From Bugula neritina (lineage: Eukaryota > Bryozoa > Gymnolaemata > Cheilostomatida > Bugulidae), in assembly GCA_964035545.1 (NCBI GenBank), contig OZ037765.1, positions 8,894,698 through 8,958,697 on the forward strand: DNA of 64,000 nucleotides, read 5' to 3'. The notes beneath the pieces are model-generated. The model was not told the DNA's origin. It did no database searches and worked only from the letters and a program-made list of their open reading frames with translations. Position numbers and translations under genes: made by a program. Each line of letters begins with the position of its first letter. Position 1 is the first letter of the stretch. Positions 13,803 through 27,358 of this stretch are shown in pieces.

Positions 13803-14430
13803 CCTGACTGATGGATGACTTGTGATTGTCACAGAGTGTGACAATAACTTTGCCTTCATGAAGAGCATTTTTCTTCTCAGTTATAAAATATCTTACAACT
13901 TGAATTAAAGAAAACTAACAAAGTAGCATAATCAATATTGTTAAACAAACTATGAGTAGAAATATAATTAGTTGTTGTATTGAATGTTGTAAAACATAAA
14001 CAGCTAGACTCTGTACAAACAATTATATGGTATCAGGTGTTCAGCTGGTTTAAAATTAAGGTAGCTTCTGAACCAAGAGATGTAACTCATATCTTATTCG
14101 TATATGGGCTATGAAACGTAATCTTCTCACACAAAAGCTGTAACATTATTTTTAAAAAACTGCATGATTTTTGACTCGTGAAAGTTAGCCAAAATAGTGT
14201 TTCCTTGTAATTAAACAAAAATGGGAATTGTCACATGTAGCCTTTCAGCACACAATTTACACTCAATTTAAATACATTTAGAATATTATGCAACTTCAAC
14301 ATATTTATAATACAAATAATATAGAAAAGGATACGGTTGAAGGATCTTGATTAAACCGTAATCGTTCTAGCATGGTGATCTCATTTTCAGTTCTCGGGTC
14401 TCTCAGCATAGCAGCCTCTTTAGCTCGTAT
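13803..14430 (-). other. possible exons of an unrecognised minus-strand gene
   Basis: Segment 14335-14430 is a 96-nt open stretch flanked by a CAG acceptor and a GT donor in phase 0. It would encode a charged, helix-prone 32-residue segment ('IRAKEAAMLRDPRTENEI', then 'TMLERLRFNQ'). A second open stretch, about 13803-13882, ends in a good GTGAGT donor and encodes 'EGKVIVTLCDNHKSSISQ'. Phases do not join cleanly between the two, so they may belong to different isoforms or to a decayed gene. Family not recognised; 14431-14756 shows nothing further. Confidence 0.3.
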
Positions 14431-14756
14431 CTGGTAACACAAGGGATAACATTTAAAGTGATGCAAATGCTTAATGAAAAGTGTAGGTGGTGAAAAACCA
14501 AATCAGAACACATTAATGCAAAATCAAATTTGTGTTTCAGTATGTTGGCCATAAAAATATTTCAATAATTTTCGTTATATTCAGGGAAAAAACCTATTAC
14601 ACAACAAAAGACTCCCATAGTTGTTAGAAATGACATACCCTCTTCTAAACAGAAGGTAAGGAAACACGAACTTTCTCTATATTCAGCTTGCTTATTATAA
14701 ATACATCTATATATTAAAAGCACAACAAAAATTAAAAAACAGCACCAGCATTTTAA

Positions 14757-15065
14757 GGTATAATAAATAAGCTCTTGCAAAATATCAAATTTATGATTTC
14801 CATCAAATCTATTAAAAAATTAATCAATCAATTATTAAGACTGGTGTCTGCTTTAATTATAGTGATAAGTGGATCATTATCAAAGAGCTTTTTTCAGTTG
14901 TCTTTTCTTGCAACTATTTTATATTCCTAGAAAGAAATAAAACTAAAGGTAAACTTTATACATTACAGTGCAACAAATTTAAGTTGGAACTTATTTTAAA
15001 GGATTCAATTATTGAATAATTGGGAAAGTAGTAAAAAAAGCATTGGATTTCAGAAAGTTTCAGCA
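14757..15065 (-). pseudogene. decayed duplicate of ASB-like exon 1 and its upstream intron
   Basis: The plus-strand sequence here parallels 11560-11915, which covers most of ASB exon 1 and upstream DNA. Shared blocks include 'aagactggtgtctg', 'caaagagcttttttca' and 'aaataaaactaaaggtaaa'. Indels and stops destroy the frame, and the splice donor part is missing. The equivalent of the start region is altered. It is a partial duplication about 3 kb upstream of the functional exon. Confidence 0.7.
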
Positions 15066-17245
15066 ATGTCACTGTTATGCAAAAAAACTAGTAGGCTATT
15101 GCGTATATTGTGTATATTATACAACATAAATAGTTTAAGTTCTGTCAGTTATAGATCTATAGCCTTATGTTTTTGCTACATTATGAATTTGTTCACTTGA
15201 AAAACAGTTATAGTATAGTCTGTAAGACAAGAAATGTGTAATTGTGAAAAAAAAACTTAATTTATATAATGTACTGTTATCCATTTGACACAAATATTGA
15301 AATAGTATACATGCACAAGATTTGCTATACATTTGAAACATACATTTTAAAAAAATTCAACAAACATGTTTAAACTTATCTATAGCAACTAGGCTTACTT
15401 AGAGCATATAATATTCTTTGACCAAATATAACGATATGGGAAGGCAAAAACAAATTTGTTGAAACCAATTGAAACTTTTCATGATAAGAAATTAAATGGC
15501 ATTCAATTTTAGCTGTGACTCTTATTTTTAAATAATTTGAAATTTCGGAAATGTTTTATTTGCGTCCATCTATATGTTAAGTAAAATACCTTTTTTGTAT
15601 TATAATTGTAATATATAATATTGCTGTAAACTAATTGGGGGTGAATGGATCAAAATATATAGCAAATAGATTGATATTCATTTTTCTTCATTGAATGTAC
15701 TAAACTATAACTAAACTCTCCCAACAGCAACCTTACTGCTAGGTATGCTGTGAAATTTCTTTAAAACTATGTTCTTTGTAGTAGTTTTATGTGCTACCCA
15801 TGCTGTATTTCATGCAAAAAACCATATCCACTGAAACCAACAGACACGGAATCATAAGTGTATAACGATTTGTACAGTAATAAGAATAGAGGAATGTTTT
15901 TGTCAAAGGGTTAATAGATCACACTGGTTTTTGTGCAAGATTGTTTATCTATGCTTACCCATTCGTATATAATATACATATTCTTTTATGATCCCAGCAA
16001 TTCAGGGTACCTATAACAGTAGTTTTAAAAAATTGTCTGTTAAGTCCTAAATTATTGACTGTTCAAAGTGTACTTGATATGATGTTTTCTGTATAAACAG
16101 TCAAACATGTTGTAAGTTGCAACCCTTGCATTCTGATTAGGTCATACTCATCAGCCTACGCCTAGATTCGCGTTTGAAACATGTTGTTTAAAACAGTGCT
16201 TGTTGCCCATGAACGCAACACATTTGTATGAAACAAGTAGCGCTCCTGCCGTTGAGTGGTCTTGTTATTACGGGCTAATTTGTTGCGGCCGGTTTCGACA
16301 GAAAGGCTATTGGTCGCCGTATCGCCAAACCTAACGATTCCTGCACTTGAACTAGGTTACGCATTTTTGCAGAGATGATCTATTTCTATGATAATATTAA
16401 TATAGATCATCTCTGACGTTTGCTGGTTATTTCAGTTTTACTGGAAACCCTGTACTACTACTAGTATAGTATTACTATAGAATAAATCGGTGATACTAAT
16501 AGTTATATAACGAAGATTTAGAAATAAATGAGATTAACTCTAGGATTATCATTTTTGAATCTCAAAATGAAAATCAAAATGCAAATACACCAACTTACAT
16601 TTAATGATTTATGGAGTCTAAGTCTATTACTCTATACTTAGTCTTATACTAGGCACTACTAAAGCTAGAATTAAAATTGCCGTGAACGGTGAATAATTAT
16701 AAACTGAATTCTTATACTTATAGTTATAGTCAATGTTATACTAATACTAATAGTAATACTCTATAGACATAGTCTATAACTTATGCTCACAGTAATTTAA
16801 ATTACTATTACTATTAGTATTACTATTACTATTAGTATTACTTTATAACGTAATGAGTTTATTAATAATAATATTATAATGATAGCTTAATTTTTTTTAT
16901 TAATCATAATGATGCATATGCTGATGCCAATTAAAATTTTTATGCTGATAACTTGTTAGTATAAATTGATGAAAATGATGATAGTGGTCATGATAATCAT
17001 AATACATTTAGATTTAATAATACTAATACTAATGGTAATAGTAATCAAAACCTTAGCCATCAATCATCATCATCATGGTAGTCATTGTCACATTGATTTA
17101 ATTAGATGCTTGCTAGTCAGTTTAGAGAGACTAGAGTGAGAGTCAACGCTTCTCTGATCGAGCTTTGCTGATATTGATCTTATACTAGTGCTGACATGTT
17201 TACAGCCACCTTACAGTACAATTTACAGAAATAAGCTGAATTGCA
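15066..17245. other. intergenic region upstream of tetraspanin A
   Basis: No exon recognised. It contains a perfect 13-bp inverted repeat with an 18-nt loop (16371-16414), AT-rich TAGTAATACTA-type blocks from about 16440 to 17050, and presumably the promoter of tetraspanin A, for which no specific element can be named. Confidence 0.4.
16371..16414. repeat. short perfect inverted repeat (hairpin)
   Basis: Arms AGAGATGATCTAT (16371-16383) and ATAGATCATCTCT (16402-16414). They could form a hairpin, or be the remains of a small palindromic element. Confidence 0.6.
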
Positions 17246-20200
17246 ATGGGATCAGGAAATGGATTGGATGGCTGCTATGCATGCATCAAATATTTGATGT
17301 TTGCATTCAACTTTATATTTTGGGTAAGTATAGAAATCATTAACTTAATTTAAGTAATTTTGTTTTCGATTTGTTTTGGCAATTTTTTCATTAATAGCTT
17401 TGTTTAACTTCTAGATCCTCCTGATACATAACACTAATGGTATCACTAACATAAAGTGTTGCGCATTGTATCTATATATCTACGGCAGGCCATATAGCAT
17501 ATCCATGTAGCTTTTAAAAATATAATACTATTAATAAAGATAGAGGTGTACGTAATCTCAATATCAGCATTCATAAAAGATATTCACACTCATAAATATA
17601 TAAAAAAGAAGTACTAAATAGAGAAATTTTACATTTGTTTGTTCAGCTAGCTAATCATTTTGTGACCTGAAAAAATATCAACGAGTTCGATGTATTTGTG
17701 ATTGCCTTGCTAAGCAACAAATTTTGCTTAAGCTGGTACATACAGATTTGCTTCACCGAGCTTCGTTGTATTGATTTTGCATAAGGTTTCATGACCAACA
17801 TTCAAGCTTTGTAAAATGATATTGATTTGATAACTACAGAGCCTTACTGGCTTGAATCACACTGTTCATGTGAATAGAAGTATATGACAATTAGCCTAAA
17901 TATCTAAATATGTTTTTTTATAATATGAACGTTTTCTATCATGTGTATTTATTATTTAGAGCCCCTCCTAATTCAAACTAAAACATTGAGTCATTCATAC
18001 CTGTAAGGTCAGCATAACATGTTCTCATAACACAAATATGCCTTTGGTTCTACCAAGGCAGCATTTAGTTTTAGTACCATGCTCTTTACAAAATTTACAC
18101 CTTTTCTTGTAAGAGTAGCCAAAAACTTTTCTGCTTCAAAACTAAGGTTTGTTGTCAACTTGATCTCACTGCAACAGTAGTTTGCTATTTCTAAGTATTG
18201 AATTCTAAAACTTTTAAAAACTTTTTTAGGAGTAAATAACATACATGGGTTACGACCATTAAGTTTCATAAATGTTTTTACTATACCCAGTGTACTCCTT
18301 TCAAAAGTGACATTGATAATCCGCAGTGATTGTAATAATTTTAATTGTAATAAATTGTAATGTAATATGTCATGTAATGTAATTGTAATAAACCCAATTG
18401 GTTTTTGCAGTATTAATTTCCACGTAAAAACTTCAATGTTCATCAATGCAAATATGGAAACAATTCAAATTAACATAGGCAAACGTAAGGTAATATTGCA
18501 ACCTGTGGTGAATTAGTAAATCAAATGATGTCTCAATCACAAAGATATTTTATAATATAATAATTAATGAGTTATTGCAAGCCTCCGTGATGCTAATTTT
18601 GGCAATATTAGTGATAATTATATTTTCCATCTATTGAGCAGTTTTAACTTGATTGTTGAGTTTGAGGATAAAAATAGATAACTTTATGATGGTGATGAAT
18701 GCTTAACAATCAATTCAGTACTATATTGTATTGATTTAATCAAATCGAACTTGAGACTGGGTTTTATCGTTTTCCATTTGTTAAAATGATTAAAATGGGT
18801 GGATTGCAGCATAAAATGTGTAGTTGTCAATTGTAAACCGGTCTATTTGTGTAACTATTGGCACTGGGAAACTTTTTCAGTATTTGAAAAAGTTGATTTT
18901 CAGACCATTCAGTAGCCTACAATAACACTATTGTTAGAACACTGAAGCTAGTCAAATACAGTGCTGTCTTCCATTGAGTTACACTAATAGAACTTATATT
19001 CCAGCTGCATGCTTTCAGAGCTATATAGTTTTATTGATTTATAGGCAGTCTACTCACATCTCTAAGTAATTCTAATGCTTACTAGATATATTGTTTTATC
19101 GGCAGCCAAGTGTGAATCACTCTAATTACGAAGGGTTTGAGTTGGTTTATCTTTTCCCTTGAGATGCTGTCACCATTTATACACAAATTGAAACGAGACA
19201 TGTTTTAAAAGGTGTTCTCTGCCCTACTCTTTCAGCAGCTTCCCTGGGTTCATGGCTGTGTATGGTTATAACTACTATTGCACTCATCAGTAATTGTTGT
19301 ATAAAGACTTGCTATCATGGAGCACGAAGTCATTCCTTCTATAATGCCTACTGTCTTAGCATTACACCTCTACTAGTTTATAAATATGATATTTTATTCA
19401 TTATTGTATCTGGTTTCATGAATTGGATCTCAGATTTCATCTGTTTTTTCTGAGTACTCTTTTCTCCTGAATAGACAATGCCTCAAATTGACTTTCTAGT
19501 TACTGAACATACTCATGTTATTGAATGATAGTCGCTATATTTACTGCAATGTATAGAATAGTATAAAGAAAGCCACTGACCAGAAACATCAGCCCTGCTG
19601 CTGCATATTCAACTTAGTTTTTCCAGTTTAGGGAAGCAGACTACCATTGCGTTTCCATTATCGCATTATGCGAATGGATTTTTTCATTCGGCTAATGGAA
19701 ACAGTTACATCGAATGAAACCGCAACTATAAGTTAATGCAAACCACAAACCACAAATAATCCGTACGGGGCATTCATTCGCATTATGCGCAGTCATGGAA
19801 ACGCAGTGTACTAGTTGAATATTTACATTTTGAGATGATTTTCAAACAAGCATGACTAATGTCATAGCAAGATGACTATAAAAACCAACATGTTGATCGC
19901 CAGCACATAGCACAGTAACAAGCAATTAGTTGTTATAAAGTTTCATGTTGTAGTTCTTTAGTGTTGCATCTATGGGATGACCTGGCTTAATCCAGATAGT
20001 TACGATGTTTCAGTTTGTTTACCAAAGCTGTCATTTTCTTGCTGGAAAAGTTGTTGTTGGCAATCAGAAATGGCTAAACTAGTGACATAATTATGCACAT
20101 CATTTCATGTGAAACACCAGCGCCTAGAATGTTTATATAGACTGTGTTTTTGCCAGTAAACCCGTAGACTGAGAGAAACAAAGTAGTATTTGTAATTACT

Positions 20201-20438
20201 CATGAGCTAGCTACATACTCTGCTGAATGCAGGAGGAAGTCCATGCTAGGCTAGTTGCTAGCTCTGAGTCAGCAGGAAATGTTCTCTAATGATAATACTA
20301 AAACTGCTAGCACTTTCAATATAAAATAAAGCTTATTATTTTTACAGTTAGGCTCAGCTATCTGTAGCTATTATAGCTGTCAAACATTTTTTTTATTTAG
20401 ACCTATTTTCAACAAATAGGCACAATCATCACAGTCGC

Positions 20439-20499
<61 letters not shown>

Positions 20500-22051
20500 A
20501 TAGTCCTGAAACAATTTCTGTACAATTATGTTTTTATTGTTGTAGCTGATTGGTTGCGCACTGGTAGGGATTGGAATATGGGTGCTGGTAGACCAGAACT
20601 TCAAGAGTCTCGTTAGCGAATCTCAAACTTTTGCCTTCCTTCAGTATGCTGGAATAGTACTGATTGTTGTTGGATCAATCGTCATGGTTGTGGGTTTCTT
20701 TGGCTGCTGTGGAGCAATTAGAGAGAGTGAATGCTGCCTCATGCTGGTAGGCTATTGGCCATATTTAAACCTGGTTCAGTAGTCCACCCAAACCTACTGC
20801 AGAATTTATAAATTACTAAGTACTCCCTCACATTGATGTTTACTAAATTGTTTTAAACAGGTGTTAGTATAGCAAAACTTGCTCTAATATGAGAAGCATG
20901 AAGAGGCACTTTAAAAGTGTCAGATCTTTTGCAATAGCTGTTCGGGAAGAGATGCCATTGTTTGTGTACTCCAAAGTTACACACTTGATTTGTTCGAGTT
21001 GAAGTGGAATTTTATTGCTGATAAGTTTTCTATTGAGAGAAGTTGCAGTTTTTTTTTATAATAATAACAGCACAATAATTCAATAGACTGCTGTCGGCAG
21101 GTTTACATTCTGACAGCTGTATCTAGTTGGATGTTACATAAATTCTTATATGAATCATCAGCTTTACAGTTAGTAGTAGTAGTCAGTAATGTTATGCGTT
21201 GTACAGGCAGCACATGCTAGCCACATACCAGCATTCGGCTGTGCAGATATTTCAATATCTCAGTCGCATAGCATTCTAATATTTTTGACGTATGGCTCTT
21301 GATTTTGTAGCTATACAAACACTATTTCATTTCTTAGCAATTTGCAACAATATACCTTTTTTGTTGACACAATTATTTAAAATTTAAGCATTTGAATACT
21401 CCCTTTACAAACAGTGTTTACACAAACACTATAGTTAAGGCTCATGGCCTGTAGTTGTGTTAAGTCAAGTTGAAAGTGTGAGGCACACAGTTATTGCACT
21501 GGTAACATTGCACTTGCCTGCGATTATTTTACCCTAATAAACCTTGCCTTAGCTGAGAAAACCTACTTTTATTTTAAATGGTTAACTGAGAGACTTGACT
21601 TTGGCTATCATTTCGAAAAAACTTATGAAAATTATATTTCTCACAGTTCCTTTAAACAATATTACTTTCTATCTAGGCTTCAAATGTGAATGTAGTCTAT
21701 CACTGTGTCTATGTCATAAAGTTTGTGTATCACTGAAGCCTACAGCCATGGAAAGACCCAGCATATTTAATGTCAAAATTATTTTTGTAATTTTGTGTTT
21801 TTCATTACTATTACTGCATTACTACTGCTACCAGTTTACTCTTTACTGCCACCACCACTAATACTGCTACTGCTGCTGCTACTACTACTGTTACTACTAC
21901 TATTACTACTACTACTGCTGCTACTACTACTACTACTACTACTATTACTGCATTACTACTGCTACCAGTTAACTCTTTACTGCCACCACCACTAATACTG
22001 CTACTGCTGCTGCTGCTACTAATACTATTACTACTACTGCTGCTGCTGCTG

Positions 22052-22086
<35 letters not shown>

Positions 22087-22129
22087 GCTACTGCTACTGC
22101 TACTGCTACTGCTACTGCTACCACTACTG

Positions 22130-22164
<35 letters not shown>

Positions 22165-24190
22165 GCTACTAGTCGCCTCAGTCTGAAAATACTTAGTCAG
22201 TTTTAGGCATGGTATTTTTATCATCTACTCATCTTAGCTGTGAAAAGTATATGTGCAGGTAAAAGGAAACTGCTGTTGTTTATGGCTGGTGTTGTGTTAG
22301 TAATTAATTGCACAAAAAAGAATGCAATATTGAAAAATTAAATTTTGTGATATGGTGCCATTTACCCCTTGAGGAAGTTGTTAATTTTTGGTTTATAGTT
22401 GACCTGCAGTTGCTCAGATAACTTATCACCACACATAACTGTAAATCAGACTTTATGCTCTACTATAAAGAACCTTTTGGCACCTAGTAGAGACTAATGA
22501 GAATAATTATTGCTCATGAGAAGAGTAATGAGTGTTGCAGTGTAAAACAATAAAATTATGCTGTCGAACAAATTGTAATCTTACATAATGAGGCTCTAAT
22601 GGTTACATAATAAAATGATGGAGATAAAATACAAGTGATAAAAGATTATTACTATTGGTGTGAGGTTATAAAGTCCTTGTAATTCTGAGGTTAGAGGTTA
22701 GTGGTAATGTTATTAGCACAGTAGTACAAGTAAAACTGACGGGAAAGGCAAGCTTTCAGCACATAGTTTTGCTACAAAATGGCAATGAGCAGAGCTTGTT
22801 AATAAAGAGTCACATTTCTTGAGTGAAATTTAGAAAAGTTTCAAAAATTTGTAACCTTTAATTATCTTCAATTTTAAGCACTAGAAAGTTGCAAAGCATG
22901 TTTCTCAACATTTCGAGTGGACAGATGTAACTGTGAAGGGGACAACTCTAAGTATGCTTACTGGCTGGCGGAATATCAAAATATTTGCATTTGTTCTATT
23001 AAATATACAACATAAAACATTTGCATGTATATAATAGCCTAGCCCTAACACCCTGGTCTCAAGCTAATTTGTTTTCTGTTTTGTATCTGCTTCACTATAA
23101 AATTTTATTTTAAAAATTGCCTTTTTTAAAGCATAAAATAGTTTACTCAAATTAGAATAAAATTATTTTAACATTTTTATTTTGTAGTTTTTCATAAGCA
23201 TGCTGATTCTCTTCCTGGCCCTGGTTGCTGGAGGTGTCGCCTGCTTAGTGTACAAAACTGAGGTATTTATCTAGTAAAAGAGACTGTCTGCACTTAGTAT
23301 GTGGAGCTTTAATTTTTATGTGTTACTTGTTGAATTATTTTCAAGTGCATATAACTAGAATAAATGTCTTTTAGTACTTTGAAAATGTTCCTAAAACATG
23401 CTAAACCACATCAAGTTTATTTCTGGTTTAGGTGTCCGAGATCGCCTTGCAAGCATTTCAAGACTCGTTTGATCTGTACACCGATGACGACCCTCAAAGT
23501 TTGGTCGACCTTGTGCAGCAAGTTTTCTCTTGCTGCGGAGTCAACTCTTTTACTGATTACATAAACAAAGGTGTGCAGATACCTGCCAGCTGCAAGCCTG
23601 ATGATGTCACAGATGTTGCTACCTTACAGGGTTGTAGTGTCGTTGTGCCAGAGAAGCTAGATGAGAAAGTTATTATTACTGGTGGGGTTGCCCTAGGGGC
23701 TGGAGCTACTATGGTAAGCATCTGGTTGAGTGATGTAATAATGTTAACATATTATAGTGGTATGTAGATTTGAATAGTATCTCAAATTAGTTGATCTATT
23801 GTGTAAGCTAATCAGCTACAATACCTACTGATCTTGCCTTACTGCTGAAACTACTTTTCTGTTGGCAACTGCAATCTGCAATATTTGGGTGTAAGAATAT
23901 AGCATTTTGAAATTTAAATGGCAACTCATATATATTTAGCAATTTCAATAGCTCTGAAGAGTTATTACACTCAGTGTCATTTACTTGAAAACAACTTAAA
24001 TATTTGCAATGACCTGTGGAGTTGCCAACACCTTGTTGGAAACTCTGTGCATTTTGTGATGAGATATTTTACAGTTTCAATTTTTCTCATACCATTAATT
24101 AAAAGGAGTTATTTATTTTGTATTTTACAGCTCATTGGCTTGGTGTTCTCCATGATGTTATGCTGTGCCATTAGAAATCAGAATCTGTAA
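17246..24190 (+). CDS. tetraspanin A (complete, five coding exons)
   Basis: Exons 17246-17323, 20546-20746, 23188-23262, 23432-23713, 24131-24190, all phase 0 with GT-AG ends. They give 231 residues, a normal tetraspanin size. Exon 1: short cytoplasmic N-terminus with cysteines then TM1 ('CIKYLMFAFNFIFW'). Exon 2: end of TM1, small loop, TM2 and the 'GCCGAIRES' intracellular loop whose CC is typically palmitoylated. Exon 3: TM3 ('[17 protein letters not shown]'). Exon 4: large extracellular loop with the diagnostic CCG ('FSCCGVNS'), 'IPASC' (PxSC) and 'QGC' cysteines, and the start of TM4. Exon 5: rest of TM4 and tail ending 'CCAIRNQNL'. Tetraspanins organise membrane-protein microdomains at the plasma membrane; the partner is unknown. 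It is the most upstream of three tandem paralogues and the only one with this first exon. Confidence 0.92.
19644..19808. mobile_element. mariner-type MITE (165 bp, TA target duplication)
   Basis: Present in intron 1 of tetraspanin A, absent from the equivalent places in B (about 28670) and C (about 60285). The termini are inverted: CCATTGCGTTTCCAT at the left and ATGGAAACGCAGTG at the right, each followed inward by a CGCATTATGCG block. TA dinucleotides flank it (19642-19643 and 19809-19810), while the empty sites have one. Confidence 0.8.
20441..20495. repeat. (AT)n microsatellite
   Basis: TA dinucleotide run in intron 1 of tetraspanin A, just upstream of exon 2. The same position in gene B holds a much longer run (29257-29397) and in C only a short one. 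Confidence 0.9.
21830..22175. repeat. (CTA/CTG)n trinucleotide repeat block
   Basis: About 350 bp of TAC/TGC triplets in intron 2 of tetraspanin A, containing an internal direct duplication of 'taccagttwactctttactgcc'-type sequence. Shorter versions occur at 29776-29890 (B) and 61039-61150 (C). Poly-Leu and poly-Ser frames across it are artefacts. Confidence 0.9.
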
Positions 24191-27154
24191 TACTACTAAA
24201 ATTGGATCATGTTACCCTGTATTCCTAATTAATGGTTTACTTTGATTTTGTTATTAGTGTTACTTATGCTTAGCCTTTAATAGTAGTTGTTCTAGTCACA
24301 GTTCATACACACTTAATGCTTGCATGCTCTTTAGTAGACTAGTTGGTAATTTCACTATTTCTTTCATGTAAATCATACTTTAGTATACTAGGTATAATTT
24401 CCTACTGGAAATGCTAATCATAATAATTTGTAATGTTGTTGCATTCATATGCTATTGCATATATGATCTATTTTACATTTTTCTATATATTATCTTTATT
24501 GCTAAACGTTGTAAAATCATTATTGCAAAAACTTATTTTTACACCAGCAGTTAATTTACTTTGCTAGAATATTTTTAGTGACTTTTTTGGCTTTGATTTA
24601 CTTCATACATACATGCTTTTTACTTAATACAGGGCTTTTAAAAAGTAAACTATGTTACTTCTTGTTTGAAAAGCATTCTGTCCAAGTTACCTGAATTGCC
24701 TTGTAAAAGTTGAGTAGAAAGCAAGTTTACATATTACATTTTAATATGTATTCATAATTAAAATTTAGCAATAGAATATTAAAGCACAACTTTCACCTTC
24801 AGTGTAAGTATTATCAACATGGTAACTAAAAAGTAAGTAAAAATAAAGTTAGATTATTCAGTAGGCTGAAAAAGCACCAAGTGTTGGTTAAGGCAGCATA
24901 AATATGACATGATTGTATATCACACTGCACCTCAAATAAGTAGATTAACGATGAGATTAAAGTGTACACTAATTTACTAATCATTTAAAAAATGATAAAA
25001 TATGAATAGTGAAAACACAACATAAACAAGGCTAACCCTAAGAAAGCAAAATGACTATTTTGTCTCGAAGTAAGTTATTAAAAAAACATTTCCAAACTTG
25101 AGTCTCATTGGACTTAATTATAGTTACCAAAGATATAGGAACCAAGAATAGACATAGTAATCAATGCATATAGTGTAGAACTGTAGATAATGCTGTTTCC
25201 AGATGAACTCTTGTTTTCTTGAAAGTTCTTAGGTTGGCTACAGAATGGTGAGCTTATAATCATCACCAACCCAGCTCACTTTACATGATAACTTAGCCAA
25301 TTGTTATTTCGTTAGATAATGCTGTATTGTAGCTACTGATGTTTGGTGCTTTGGCTTCGTCTGACATTGAAAAAAGGATTAAAGACGTTCAGCAAATTTG
25401 TTTACATTGATGATTTAAGCTGATTTAAATCCAATTATTAGTGTATAACTCATGTTCATGAATGTAGGCAGAAAATGTATTATAAATTAGTACCTATTTG
25501 TGGTATTTCAAACTACCAGTAGTGACATGGTTTGGTTTCAACTCTCCTCTGCTAATTTCAGCAGTTAAGTCACATTTACTCACTTCTTCTACCTTACTGC
25601 CCAATGCTGCCACTTTATCATGGCCACTTGATGACTTCCATCGATTATGTGCTTTTCCAGACATCTCAATAAATCGTCAGTGTATTCTGAATAATATAAT
25701 ACATATCATGTAAGTTTATAATGACTAGTAAGTAGTAACGAATGGCTCTATAAGCAGCTCTTAGTTGGAGATGATTGAGTGCAGTAGTAATTGCTATTCT
25801 CCAGTATAAAATTGGGATTTTCAAAGAACACCAAATGCAAACTTGGAAACCTACAAACTACTGCACCCAATCACCCCTCCCCGACTCTGAGCTGCTTATA
25901 GAGCCATTCGATGCCCATTATTTCCACCAGAAGGAACTTTAGCTCTTAAGATCTATAGTAAAAGGGTCATAAGTATAAGATCTATAAGTAAAGCGTGCCA
26001 GAGATTCTTTAAGTTTTCATATACATGTTTTCACCATACCCAGTGTAGCCTTTCAAAAGTGACATTAATAATCCAGTGATTATGCCCCAAGCCAAGGAGC
26101 AAAGCCTTACAGAATTATGCATTTCTATTAGCCTCGACCTAATTTGAAAAGTGGGTGAAATTGAAAATAAACTAAAAATGTGTACTTTTGCACTGCTTGA
26201 TATATTTGCTGAAATTGAACTGAGAGCACAAAATTACTCCTCTAGATAATTTATGTTTGGCCAGCTAAATGAAAGTTCATATTATATTATTTGCATTGCT
26301 TAAATTGCCTAAATTTCATGAATTTTGATTTTACCAGTTTGGCTAGTTTGTTTGGTAGTTCACCTATGGGTAGTTTTAATTGAAAGGATGCATATTGCAG
26401 ACTTTTCAGGTTCATCTCATGGTCAAATTTTTATTAAAAGGGGTTACAATAGCTTTGGACATGTTTTTCTAAAGAACAAGCCAGGTAAGGAACATTAGTC
26501 CCAAATTTGCTTTTATAGGCTCAATTGGTTTTTGCAGCTATCAGTTTCAACAAAAAACTTCAATGTTCATCAATAATGCAAATATATAAACAATTCAAAA
26601 TTAACATAGGCAAACTAAAGGTAATCTTACAACTTGGCGAATTAGTAAATCAAATGATGTCTCAATCACAAAGATATTTTATAATATAAAAATTAATAAG
26701 TTATTGCAAGCCTTATTTATGATACTGATGTTGGCAGTATTATTGTTAATTATCTTGTCTATTTATTGAGCAGTTTTAACTTAATTGCTGAGTTTGAGGA
26801 TAAAAATAGATAACTGTATATAATGACAATGATTGCTATGTCAAAAAGACCTTCATTTTTATTAAATGACTTTCATTGTTTTTTATGATGATGGCAATCA
26901 ATCCAGTATAAGTGTTGTACTATGAGCTCATGTTTAATTTGAGGTTAAACATTATTGAAATTCCTAAATTATTATGGTATCTTTAGGCACAAAAATATGT
27001 GACATCATACATATAATTTAATATATCAAGTATAAAAGTAAAAGTAAGAATGAAATAAGCTCAACCAATTAACATTAAGCCCGATTCCTATTTTCACAAA
27101 GCTAAGTATCTCCCATGGCGGCAGCATTACTTTAAAAAAAGAAACAGCACCACA
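24191..27154. other. intergenic DNA between tetraspanins A and B
   Basis: Duplicated after gene B (56737-59422) and partly after C (62986-63770). No exon is supported. It contains a foldback repeat (25740-25912) and a small duplicated open frame (25498-25713, counterpart 57955-58146) judged not to be a gene. Confidence 0.5.
25740..25912. repeat. foldback (inverted-repeat) element
   Basis: About 50-nt arms: 'gaatggctctataagcagct' at 25740 onward, and its reverse complement ending at 25910. In the copy after gene B (about 58165) only the left arm remains and about 190 bp are missing, so this is a palindromic element either inserted here or half deleted there. Confidence 0.7.
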
Positions 27155-27358
27155 ATGGACGCTGAAAACATACAAGCAGCCTCTGTAGAAGCTGCAGTGT
27201 CCCAGGGTACACCCGACGAACAGCCTCCAGGTGAGGCTGTTCTTGATTCAAATAATGAGACCAGTTCTCAAAAAGTCAAAAGTAGATCACATGACATATT
27301 ATCCAGATTATATGAGAAGTCGGTGAAGTTCCAGAAAGTATTGTTACTTATATACACA
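27155..27358 (+). CDS. candidate first exon (1') of tetraspanin B
   Basis: Opens with ATG in a good context (caccacaATGG). It encodes a polar, acidic-to-basic stretch ending '[16 protein letters not shown]' before a GTAGGT donor in phase 0. Joined to exon 2 ('[12 protein letters not shown]') it completes a hydrophobic TM1. The counterpart in gene C (59423-59623) differs by a whole codon and mostly conservative changes up to this donor. Past the donor, copy B has a stop (27386-27388) while C stays open, as expected if only the part before the donor is coding. Gene A lacks this block entirely. It could instead be a fragment of an unrelated gene captured before the B/C duplication. Confidence 0.5.

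Noticed and set aside
18009-18446. 145-codon minus-strand frame
   Set aside because: No domain, low complexity, only partly conserved in the B and C units; a chance frame in intron 1 of gene A.
19262-19453. Open frame '[12 protein letters not shown]...' with counterparts at 28283-28501 and 59751-60147
   Set aside because: It lies in intron 1 of the three tetraspanins and is shared only because the introns are duplicated; the C copy is frameshifted and substitutions are not biased to silent sites.
21811-22224. Poly-serine and poly-leucine frames
   Set aside because: Translation of the CTA/CTG triplet repeat in intron 2.
25498-25713. Small frame 'VVTWFGFNSPLL...' repeated at 57955-58146
   Set aside because: Duplicated intergenic DNA; several replacement changes over 63 codons, no splice or domain signal.
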